A stretch of 32,179 bases of DNA, from contig CAIYPP010000002.1 of NCBI GenBank assembly GCA_903928115.1, positions 1 to 32,179 on the forward strand. The letters are read 5' to 3'. This document shows, piece by piece, positions 1 through 6,647 of the stretch (position 1 is its first letter; the number at the start of each line of letters is the position of its first letter). Source of the stretch: an uncultured Planctomycetota bacterium. GTDB lineage: Bacteria > Planctomycetota > UBA1135 > GCA-002686595. A model generated the notes under the pieces. It saw only the letters and a program-made list of their open reading frames with translations. It was not told where the DNA came from and made no database searches. A program made the translations under genes and the position numbers.

Positions 1-248
1 TCCATCAGGGCCAAAGCCTCGGCGGGCGGAGCCTCGCAGAGCTCGAGTGCCTGAGTGCGCGAGCGCACGTGAACGATCAAGGGATCGAAGGCCGGCCGTT
101 CCTTGGCCTCGAAGATGCGCAGGCACGCTGCGCTGTCGAGCGCGTTGGCAGCGAGGCCGTACACGGTCTCGGTCGGAATCGCGACGAGCGCGCCGGCGCG
201 CAGGTGCTGCGCTGCGCGTCCGAGGTCGGTGCCGAGCTCCGCGGCCAT
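1..248 (-). CDS. tsaC: L-threonylcarbamoyladenylate synthase (Sua5/YrdC/TsaC), N-terminal part, cut by window edge
   Basis: Reading the minus strand from the ATG at 248 to the window edge gives 82 codons without a stop. The translation carries the YrdC hallmark IPTETVYGLAANALD at about residues 27-41, then RIFEAKERP and DPLIVHV, which match the ATP/threonine-binding fold. The family makes threonylcarbamoyl-AMP from threonine, bicarbonate and ATP for t6A37 modification of ANN-decoding tRNAs in the cytoplasm. The C-terminal part lies outside the window, so a long Sua5 form cannot be told from a short YrdC/TsaC form. The gene is divergent from the FAD oxidoreductase, with 53 bp between the start codons. 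Confidence 0.9.
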   Translation of the reverse strand, partial: MAAELGTDLGRAAQHLRAGALVAIPTETVYGLAANALDSAACLRIFEAKERPAFDPLIVHVRSRTQALELCEAPPAEALALM

Positions 249-301
249 GGCGGAAACGTAGCGAAAGCACGGTGAAATCGCGCTAGCTTTTCGCGCCACC
301 C
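249..301. promoter_or_regulatory. Short divergent intergenic region between tsaC and the FAD oxidoreductase
   Basis: These 53 bp separate two divergent start codons and must hold at least part of both upstream regions, unless promoters lie inside the coding sequences. I see no clear -35/-10 pair and no strong Shine-Dalgarno sequence before the ATG at 302. Confidence 0.35.
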
Positions 302-1906
302 ATGAAGCTCGCCGCGGTGCTCGCCATGACCCTCGCCACCTCCTCCTGCGTCCAACTCCCGACCTACGACCTCGTCGTCTACGGCGGAACGTCGGGCGGA
401 GTCGTCGCCGCTGTCGCTGCGGCGCGCGCGGGGCGCAGCGTGGTGCTCGTCGAGCCGAGCGCGCACCTCGGGGGCATGACGAGCGCGGGCCTCGGCGCCA
501 CCGACATCGGCAACAAGCGTGCGATCGGCGGCATGGCTCGCGACTTCTATCGCGCCGTGCGCCGCCACTACGACGCGCCGACGTCGTGGACGCTCGAGAC
601 GCGCGCGGACTACCGCGGAATCGGGCTGAAAGACGGCGAAGACGCGATGTGGGCGTTCGAGCCGCACGTGGCGGAGCAGCTGTTCGAGCGGCTCGTCGCG
701 GAGGCGGGCGTGCGCGTCGAGCGCGGCGCGAGGCTCGAGCTCGACGGCGGCGTGCGCAAGGACGGCGCCCGCATCGTCTCGCTCGAATCCGAGGACGGCC
801 GACGCTTCGAGGGACGTGTCTTCATCGACGCGAGCTACGAAGGCGACTTGCTCGCGCTCGCGGGTGTGTCCGCACATGTCGGGCGCGAGGCGAACTCACG
901 CTACGGCGAGACGCTCAACGGCGTGCAAGTGGGCAACGCCGCGAAGCACCAGTTCAAGGTGCGCGTCGATCCCTACGTCATTCCCGGCGATCCTTCGAGC
1001 GGCCTCCTCTTCGGCGTGGGCGCGCAGTCGCCCGGGCCCGACGGCAGCGAAGATCGCCGCGTTCAGGCTTATTGCTTTCGCCTGTGCGCGACGGACGATC
1101 CGCGCAACCGTATCCCGTGGCCGAAGCCCGAGGGCTACGCCGAGCGCGACTACGAGCTCTTGCTGCGCAACTTCGAGGCGGGGGATCCTCTCGCGCCGTG
1201 GCATCCGCTCGGCATGCCCAACCGCAAGACGGATTCGAACAACAACGGTGCGTTTTCGACGGACCACATCGGTGCGAACTGGGACTACGCGACCGCGAGC
1301 TGGGAAGCGCGGGACGCGATCGTCACGGAGCATGAGCGCTACCAGAAAGGCTTGATGTGGACGCTCGCGAACTCGCCGCGCGTCCCCGCGGACGTGCGCG
1401 AGCACTTCGCGAGCTACGGTCTGCCCAAGGACGAGTTCATCGAGACCGGTGGCTGGCCGCACATGCTCTACATCCGCGAGGCGCGCCGCATGGTCGGCGA
1501 GTACGTCATGACCGAGCACGAGTGTCGCGGAACGCGCAAGGCGCTGCGGCCGATCGGGCTCGCGGCGTACACGATGGACTCGCACAACGTACAGCGCTAC
1601 GTCGATGCGAGCGGGGCGGTTCGCAACGAAGGCGACGTGCAGGTCGGCGGATTTCCGCCCTACGGCATCGACTACGGTGCGGTGCTTCCGCAGCGCGCGC
1701 AGTGCACCAACCTGCTCGTGCCCGTGTGCCTCTCCGCGTCGCACATCGCCTACGGATCGATCCGCATGGAGCCGGTGTTCATGGTGCTCGGCGAGAGCTG
1801 TGCCATCGCGGCCGATCTCGCGCTCGAGCGCGGCGTCGGCGTGCACGACGTCGACTACCGCGAGCTGCGCGCGCGCTTGCTCGCGGCGCAGCAGGTACTG
1901 GAGTAG
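302..1906 (+). CDS. Secreted or lipoprotein FAD-dependent oxidoreductase (FAD_oxidored family)
   Basis: This 534-residue protein starts with a short hydrophobic leader ending near Cys16 (LATSSC), a possible but not canonical lipoprotein signal. A Rossmann dinucleotide-binding segment follows at about residues 24-52, with VVYGGTSGGVVAA and an acidic strand end at VVLVEP. The next motif, HLGGMTSAGLGATD, is typical of the large FAD_oxidored family, often mislabelled xanthan lyase. Conserved later blocks include REARRMVGEYVMTEHEC, DSHNVQRYVD and a C-terminal SASHIAYGSIRMEP region. The substrate is unknown; periplasmic oxidation of a sugar or other small organic is conceivable. The stop lies only 10 bp from the convergent stop of the next gene. 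Confidence 0.85.
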   Translation: MKLAAVLAMTLATSSCVQLPTYDLVVYGGTSGGVVAAVAAARAGRSVVLVEPSAHLGGMTSAGLGATDIGNKRAIGGMARDFYRAVRRHYDAPTSWTLETRADYRGIGLKDGEDAMWAFEPHVAEQLFERLVAEAGVRVERGARLELDGGVRKDGARIVSLESEDGRRFEGRVFIDASYEGDLLALAGVSAHVGREANSRYGETLNGVQVGNAAKHQFKVRVDPYVIPGDPSSGLLFGVGAQSPGPDGSEDRRVQAYCFRLCATDDPRNRIPWPKPEGYAERDYELLLRNFEAGDPLAPWHPLGMPNRKTDSNNNGAFSTDHIGANWDYATASWEARDAIVTEHERYQKGLMWTLANSPRVPADVREHFASYGLPKDEFIETGGWPHMLYIREARRMVGEYVMTEHECRGTRKALRPIGLAAYTMDSHNVQRYVDASGAVRNEGDVQVGGFPPYGIDYGAVLPQRAQCTNLLVPVCLSASHIAYGSIRMEPVFMVLGESCAIAADLALERGVGVHDVDYRELRARLLAAQQVLE

Positions 1907-1916
1907 CCCCTGAAGG

Positions 1917-2879
1917 CTAGGGCGCGAGCGTGAGCTCGAACGCGTTGGTCAGCACCGTGGTCTTGCAGGCCGGCGGGTCTCGGAACCAGCCCTGCACGAA
2001 GAGCTTTTGACCTGCGAAGAAGGGCGTGCCGAGGGCGCCCGGGTTGGCCGCGTGGAAGGCGTTCCAATCCAGCTGCACGCTGCCGTTGCACTGCCCGACG
2101 ACGCCGCCGGAGTTCACGGACAGCGTTCGCTGGGTCGGCGCCTTTACGCAGAAGAAGCTCGAGCCGCCCGTCGAGCACCACGGCTGAATCAGCGCGCCTA
2201 GGCCGTAGAACAAGATGCCCGTTCGCTGCCCCTCGACCTGAACGGCACCGATGGAGAACGGTGTCGCGAAGCTCGCGCTCGCTTGTCCGACGGACTGCAG
2301 GCTCGGAGTGCAGCCCGAGGTCGTCGTGCCGGCCGTGCAATAGGCGATGACCGGCGGCGGCGCGGTTCGGACGAACGTTCGGAAGCCGATGCGCCAGCCG
2401 CAGTCCGCGAAGCAGCCCGGACTGTTCAGGAACAGCGGTTGCGAATACAGCGGCAGGCCCGGTGGGGCGACATAGCTCCCTTGGGCGCCAGCTCCTGTGC
2501 CATTGCCCTGCAGCTCGACCACGAAGAGCGTGCCGGGTGTGAGCGAAAGACCCGCTGCCTGTAAGTCGATGTAGAGCGGCCCGGTGCCACTCGACGCCAC
2601 CGTAGTCTCATAGAGGACGGGCGAGGTGTTCCAGCCGGCTCCCGCGCGAACTCGCAGCTGAAACGAAGCGCTCGAAACACTCGACATGCCGAGCTCGATT
2701 CCTTCCAGCTGGCCTGCCACAGCTGCCCGAACCTGCACTTGCCAGGTGAGCGACGATGCGTCGAGGTTGAACGACGCATTGGAGTAGGGGCTGACTTGAT
2801 CCACGGTCCCCGTCTGTCCGAGCACAGAAACGGAAAGCGCGATCAGACTGACGAGACAACGCGACAGGCCATGCAGCAT
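1917..2879 (-). CDS. Secreted hypothetical protein with a C-terminal cysteine-containing module shared with its neighbour
   Basis: I chose the ATG at 2879 because AAGGAGG lies 4 nt upstream and the protein then opens with a clean signal peptide (about residues 1-21, ending SVSVLG before QTG). The mature N-terminal half is rich in Ser, Gly and aromatic residues and looks like an all-beta extracellular domain. The last 140 or so residues begin YCTAGTTTSGC and contain QCNGS, DWNAF, AANP and WFRDP. The same pattern in the same order ends the protein encoded at 3081-5009. No enzymatic motif is visible. The protein is probably exported; surface or periplasmic location is inference. An in-frame extension upstream to 2942 exists but would bury the signal peptide. 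Confidence 0.8.
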   Translation of the reverse strand: MLHGLSRCLVSLIALSVSVLGQTGTVDQVSPYSNASFNLDASSLTWQVQVRAAVAGQLEGIELGMSSVSSASFQLRVRAGAGWNTSPVLYETTVASSGTGPLYIDLQAAGLSLTPGTLFVVELQGNGTGAGAQGSYVAPPGLPLYSQPLFLNSPGCFADCGWRIGFRTFVRTAPPPVIAYCTAGTTTSGCTPSLQSVGQASASFATPFSIGAVQVEGQRTGILFYGLGALIQPWCSTGGSSFFCVKAPTQRTLSVNSGGVVGQCNGSVQLDWNAFHAANPGALGTPFFAGQKLFVQGWFRDPPACKTTVLTNAFELTLAP

Positions 2880-2883
2880 GGAA

Positions 2884-2890
2884 CCTCCTT
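2884..2890 (-). promoter_or_regulatory. Strong Shine-Dalgarno sequence that fixes the start at 2879
   Basis: The minus strand reads AAGGAGG, followed by TTCC and then ATG. This near-perfect anti-SD complement decides for the internal ATG over the longer open frame. Most other genes here have weaker sites. Confidence 0.7.
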
Positions 2891-2961
2891 GGGAGTGCAA
2901 CCTCTCCCGGAGCATAGGTGAGCTGGGCCGCTTTGGGGGCATCCGCTGCGACCGTTTCCGA

Positions 2962-2978
2962 ACGTCCGTTGCGGACGT
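2962..2978. terminator. Perfect 7-bp hairpin between two secreted-protein genes
   Basis: ACGTCCG, then TTG, then CGGACGT forms a GC-rich stem with a 3-nt loop. It lies downstream of the propeller gene's stop (3081) and upstream of the next minus-strand gene's start (2879). No T-run follows on either strand, so it could be an atypical terminator or an RNA processing or operator element. Confidence 0.35.
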
Positions 2979-3080
2979 CTCTCCGCAAGAGCGTGAGAGG
3001 GGGGCTTCCCGCGGCTCTTTGTGGTTCGCTCGCGGATCACGAACCCATGAGGGCGACGCGGCAAGACAGCTCGTCCGACA

Positions 3081-5009
3081 CTACGGGCAGAGCGTGAACG
3101 CGACCGCGTCCGTCAGGTTCGAGTTCAGTGGCGCGCCGGGGTCGCGATACCAAAGCTGCGCGTAGTAGGTCCGACCGGGGAGCACCGGCTGTCCGGGCAC
3201 GGCGGGGTTCGCGGCCATGAAGGCGAGCCAGTCGGCCGAGTAGCTGCCGTTGCACTGCGGCGCAGTTCCGCCGCTGGGGATGCTCGCCATGCGCACGCGT
3301 GGAGACGCGACGCAGACGGTGCTGGTGCTGCCGAAGCTCCAGACGAAGTTGGTCAGAGCCGTGCCGAACATCGCGACGGCAGGCCGTTGCGCGGGGAGCC
3401 CGTTTCCTCGCAGGTAGAAGCCCGATGTGCGGCTCGCACTCGGATAGCCGTCGACACGGAGCGTTGGCACGCAGCCCGCTTGGCTGGTGCTCGCGGTGCA
3501 ATAGGTGAACCAAGCGAGCTCATCGACGAGTCCATCGCAGTCGTCGTCGAGCCCGTTGCACGACTCGGTCGCCGCGGGGTTGACGGAGGGACGCGTGTCA
3601 TCGCAGTCGCCGCTGACGAGCGAGTAGTCGAGCGTGGGAGGGAAGGGAACCCACACGCTGTCGTCGCTCCTTCCGAAGCGATCCCCGTCGGTATCGCGAT
3701 ACCACAGCGTGCGCGTGTCGCGTAGGAACACGTCCGGTGTGACGTCGAGGGTGTCGCCGCTGATCAGGTTGGAGGAGTTGCTCCCGAACAGGCACGTGAG
3801 CCCCGAGTCGGAGATACCGCCGACTTCTTGGACGCCCGAGTTGTTCGGCTCACCGGGCGAGACCACGGGAACGCTGGTTCGAATCGTGCGACGGCTAGCA
3901 ACTTCGAAGAGGAAGGCATCGAAGCCGTTGCCCGAGTGGCCCGGAGTGAGCGCGGCGGCCGAAGCGTGCGCAGCGAACTGGCCGTTGCTGGACAGCGAGA
4001 CGGAGGTCGACGCCGCCGTCGCCGGCAGGCCGTCGGCGGATGCGGAGACGAGCATCACGCTGCCGGCCGCGCGATCGCGCAAGAACGCGTTGTTGGAGAA
4101 CTGTGCGACCAGCGTGAGGTTGCTCGCGCGCGAGAGGAACGCGACGCGAGAGCCGTCCGCAGAGATGCTCGGTAGGCTGCACGAGTTGTTGGCGGGCGTT
4201 CCGTTGTTGTTGAGGCTGACGAGCTCGTGTGCGCCGCTCGCGAAGCTCCAGACGAGAATGCTCGCTCCGCTCGCGCCCGCGCCGGACACGAGGTTGGTCG
4301 CGAGGCTCTCGAAGGCGATCCATTGCCCGTTGCCCGAGATCGCCGGACGGCGGGACGCAGCGTTGCCGAGCGCGCCTGCGGGGAGTCGGCTCACGAGTCG
4401 CACACTCCCGTTCAGCAGGTTGCGCACGAAGACGTCCTGAACGTTGTTCGTGTCGCCGCTCACGAGGTTGCTCGAAGTGCTGGCGAAGGCGATACGGCTT
4501 CCATCCGCAGAGATCGAAGGCTGCGTGCTCTCGCCGTTGCCGATCACGCCGCTGGCCGCGGCGCTCACGATGGTCGTCAGGCGCGTGACGCGATCCGTGA
4601 CGAACACATCCCACGTACCGTTCGCGTCGCCGGCGGCGAGGTTCGTTGCGAAGCTCTGGAACGCGACGAAGCGACCATCGTCCGAGATCGCAGGGTGCTT
4701 GCAGTCGCCATCGGGCTCCATGCCCGCCGATGTCCGCGTCACGCGTTCGAGCGCGCCGTTCGCGAGGTCCCGCAGGTACACGTCGCGAAAGCCATTCGTG
4801 TCGGTCGGGACGAGGTTGTAGGCCCCGCTCGTGAAGACGGCGAAGCGACCATCGGGCGTGAGCGAGTCCGGCGCGTCGCCGAGCTCGGACGCGAGATCCG
4901 CACTCTCACCGAGCGCGTTGCGGCTCAGCTTGGTGGTCTGTTGAGCGAGCGCGTAGGGAGTCGTCGCTGCGAGCAGCGCCGCGAGACAGAAGGTGGCGGG
5001 GCGAGGCAT
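3081..5009 (-). CDS. Secreted TolB/PD40-type beta-propeller protein with MopE-like motif and shared C-terminal module
   Basis: The start at 5009 is chosen because GGAGG lies just upstream and the 642-residue product then begins with a signal peptide ending TPYALAQ. Seven repeats of about 50-60 residues follow, each with a core like PSISADGSRIAFAS, then a NLVSGDTN-type turn and a D(V/A)F(V/L)RD strand. This predicts a seven-bladed PD40/WD40-like propeller over about residues 30-430. Next come DTDGDRFG and a SGDCDDTRPSVNP...CNGLDDDCDGLVDE segment, the MopE-type putative metal-binding motif. The last 140 or so residues match the C-terminal module of the neighbouring gene (YCTA, GC.P, QCNGS, AANP, WYRDP). 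Function is unknown; a secreted calcium-binding structural or binding protein is plausible. The open frame continues upstream but shows no coding-like sequence there. Confidence 0.85.
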   Translation of the reverse strand: MPRPATFCLAALLAATTPYALAQQTTKLSRNALGESADLASELGDAPDSLTPDGRFAVFTSGAYNLVPTDTNGFRDVYLRDLANGALERVTRTSAGMEPDGDCKHPAISDDGRFVAFQSFATNLAAGDANGTWDVFVTDRVTRLTTIVSAAASGVIGNGESTQPSISADGSRIAFASTSSNLVSGDTNNVQDVFVRNLLNGSVRLVSRLPAGALGNAASRRPAISGNGQWIAFESLATNLVSGAGASGASILVWSFASGAHELVSLNNNGTPANNSCSLPSISADGSRVAFLSRASNLTLVAQFSNNAFLRDRAAGSVMLVSASADGLPATAASTSVSLSSNGQFAAHASAAALTPGHSGNGFDAFLFEVASRRTIRTSVPVVSPGEPNNSGVQEVGGISDSGLTCLFGSNSSNLISGDTLDVTPDVFLRDTRTLWYRDTDGDRFGRSDDSVWVPFPPTLDYSLVSGDCDDTRPSVNPAATESCNGLDDDCDGLVDELAWFTYCTASTSQAGCVPTLRVDGYPSASRTSGFYLRGNGLPAQRPAVAMFGTALTNFVWSFGSTSTVCVASPRVRMASIPSGGTAPQCNGSYSADWLAFMAANPAVPGQPVLPGRTYYAQLWYRDPGAPLNSNLTDAVAFTLCP

Positions 5010-5026
5010 GACAGCCCTCCATCTTG

Positions 5027-5049
5027 CCCCAAGACGGGCGAGTTTGGGG
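5027..5049. terminator. Hairpin between the phosphoesterase and propeller genes
   Basis: CCCCAA and TTGGGG form a 6-bp stem around an 11-nt loop within the 47 bp between the minus-strand phosphoesterase stop (5057) and the propeller start (5009). It could attenuate read-through between the two genes. No T-run follows. Confidence 0.25.
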
Positions 5050-5056
5050 GCCCGTT

Positions 5057-5797
5057 TCAGGCCCGAGCGTAGGCTCGCCGCGCGCTGACCGCGCGGAATT
5101 CGTCCAACTCTGGGCTGTACGCGGTCAGCTTGCCTCCGTAGACGCAGCCCGTGTCGAGACCGATCGCCGCGAGCCTGCCGCGGACGGAGTGCACGCGCGG
5201 CACCGCGCTCGGCGTGTGCCCGAAGAGGACCAGCTCCTCGCCAGCGTACTCCTCGTACCACCAGGGGTTTCCGCGCGCGTTCAGGCGTCGCAGCGAGGTG
5301 AGCTCCCGAATCGTCGCCTCCTCGGGCTGGCAGTCGGGCGGGAGTCCCGCGTGGACGACGCACCACGAGCGCTCGTCCCGCGTCGGTCCGGCGCCGGGGA
5401 TCTCGCGCCCGCGGAGATAGAAGCCGCTGTGGGTCTGAAGGAAGGCGAGCATCTCCGCGCGGTGCTCGGGTGCGACATCGCAGCGTGTGTGACCGTCGCC
5501 GTCGAGATCCTCTTCGTCGAGCGTCGGGAAGCGCTCGCGCAGCGGGGGACGGTCCTCGCGCGATACCGAGTTGGGAGCGACGCCGATGCGCCGCAACACC
5601 GCGAGCTCGTGGTTGCCGAGCACGAACGGAGCGCGCAGGTCGCGCAGGATGCGCAGCACGCCGAACGGGTCCGGACCACGGTGGAAGAGGTCGCCGCACG
5701 AGACCAAACGGTCCGTGGGCGAAAGGGCCAGATGTTCGACGAGCCGCGCGAGCTCGTCGGCGCACCCGTGGATGTCTCCGACGACCCAAGTGGCCAT
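5057..5797 (-). CDS. Metallophosphoesterase of the PPP family (Ser/Thr phosphatase or Ap4A hydrolase-like)
   Basis: The 246-residue protein begins MATWVVGDIHG, so the first metal-binding motif (D8-x-H10) sits at the N-terminus as in bacterial PrpA/ApaH-like enzymes. Motifs GDLFHRG (35-41) and GNHE (61-64) follow, then an HAGLPP block and FGHTPSAVPRV, which supply the remaining metal and phosphate ligands. The catalytic set therefore looks intact for a dinuclear metal phosphoesterase. Substrate cannot be read from sequence: phosphoprotein and diadenosine tetraphosphate are the usual alternatives. An insert near residues 75-110 (LDEEDLDGDGHTRC) looks Ca-loop-like and is unusual. It is divergent from the export operon; a role in reversing BY-kinase signalling is only speculative. 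The frame upstream of the ATG overlaps the wza region and was not used. Confidence 0.85.
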   Translation of the reverse strand: MATWVVGDIHGCADELARLVEHLALSPTDRLVSCGDLFHRGPDPFGVLRILRDLRAPFVLGNHELAVLRRIGVAPNSVSREDRPPLRERFPTLDEEDLDGDGHTRCDVAPEHRAEMLAFLQTHSGFYLRGREIPGAGPTRDERSWCVVHAGLPPDCQPEEATIRELTSLRRLNARGNPWWYEEYAGEELVLFGHTPSAVPRVHSVRGRLAAIGLDTGCVYGGKLTAYSPELDEFRAVSARRAYARA

Positions 5798-5939
5798 GAC
5801 GTCCAGGGGATCGACGCAGGATGGGGCGTCCTTGAGCCGGGGCACGGCGAGCCTTCCTGCGGGTGGGAAAGGGCCTCTGAGGGGGCTCCCTCTGGCGCAA
5901 GACGGAACTTCCGTCACCCGAAACGAGAACACACGTCCC
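5798..5939. promoter_or_regulatory. Divergent regulatory region upstream of the polysaccharide export operon
   Basis: These 142 bp separate the phosphoesterase start from the wza-like start. They contain two adjacent dyads, GAGGG-GGCT-CCCTC at 5879-5892 and a perfect 15-bp palindrome at 5901-5915, so the promoter and operator of the plus-strand operon probably lie here. No confident -35/-10 pair was found. Confidence 0.45.
5901..5915. promoter_or_regulatory. Perfect 15-bp dyad, candidate operator of the export operon
   Basis: GACGGAA-C-TTCCGTC is a 7+1+7 perfect inverted repeat ending 24 bp before the wza ATG. The symmetry fits a dimeric repressor site or a leader hairpin near the ribosome binding site. 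No regulator gene is in the window to pair it with. Confidence 0.4.
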
Positions 5940-6638
5940 ATGAAACTCGCATCGACCGTTCTTGCGGCGCTCCTCGCCGCGGGCTGTGCTTCCGCACCGC
6001 CGGACCTCGGTCCGCGCCCTGCCACCTCAAGCTTCTCCAGCACCCTGGATTGGAGCGCATTCCCGCTCGGTCCCAACGACGTCGTCAAGGTCGGCGTCTA
6101 CGGCCAGCCCGACCTCGGCACGCTCGGCACGCGCGTCGACATGGAAGGAAACCTCTCACTGCCGCTCGTCGGCGCGGTCAAGGTTGCGGGGATGTCGACG
6201 TCGGAAGCTCGCGAGGCCATCGCCGCCGCGCACACGCGCTTTGTCGTCGATCCGCGCATCGACTTGTCCGTCGTTACGCATGGCGCGCGTCGCGTCTACG
6301 TGTACGGCGAGGTGACGCGCCCTGGCGCGCTCGAGCTCGATCGGCCGATCAACGTCACTCAAGCCCTCGCGCTCGCCGGCGGTTTCACGCCCAAGGCCGA
6401 TCGCGACGAGGTCGTGCTGTTGCGCGGAGTCCAGAGCGAGCTCAAGTGGGAGATCATCGACGCCGAGGCGCCGAACGCTCTCGGCTTCCTAGCGCTCCGC
6501 GCGGACGACGTGCTGTTCGTGCGGCGTTCCAACGCGGGCAAGTTCAGCGACGAGGTACTGCCCTACCTGTCCGGCATCTCCGCCTCCCTTTCCACGGTCG
6601 CCACGATCCTCTTGATCGACGACCGTCTCGACAACTGA
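5940..6638 (+). CDS. wza: Wza-like polysaccharide export outer-membrane lipoprotein (OPX family)
   Basis: This 232-residue protein opens with MKLASTVLAALLAAGC, a lipoprotein signal with the lipidated residue predicted at Cys16. The Poly_export domain follows at about residues 38-130: LGPNDVVKVGVYGQPDLG, then DMEGNLSLPLVGAVKVAGM and VDPRIDLSVV. A SLBB-like segment with VYVYGEVTRPGALEL and ALALAGGF follows. The C-terminus has a hydrophobic stretch (LSTVATILLIDD), possibly a short membrane-associated helix. At about 230 residues it is shorter than E. coli Wza (about 380) and resembles single-SLBB OPX proteins. It should form the outer-membrane export channel with the Wzc-like protein encoded 9 bp downstream. 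Confidence 0.93.
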   Translation: MKLASTVLAALLAAGCASAPPDLGPRPATSSFSSTLDWSAFPLGPNDVVKVGVYGQPDLGTLGTRVDMEGNLSLPLVGAVKVAGMSTSEAREAIAAAHTRFVVDPRIDLSVVTHGARRVYVYGEVTRPGALELDRPINVTQALALAGGFTPKADRDEVVLLRGVQSELKWEIIDAEAPNALGFLALRADDVLFVRRSNAGKFSDEVLPYLSGISASLSTVATILLIDDRLDN

Positions 6639-6647
6639 GCCCCCGAC

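Noticed and set aside
5010-5900. N-terminal extension of the propeller protein frame up to 5900
   Set aside because: The extra 297 codons run antiparallel in a second frame of the phosphoesterase gene and are Arg/Pro-rich. A signal peptide and RBS support the start at 5009.
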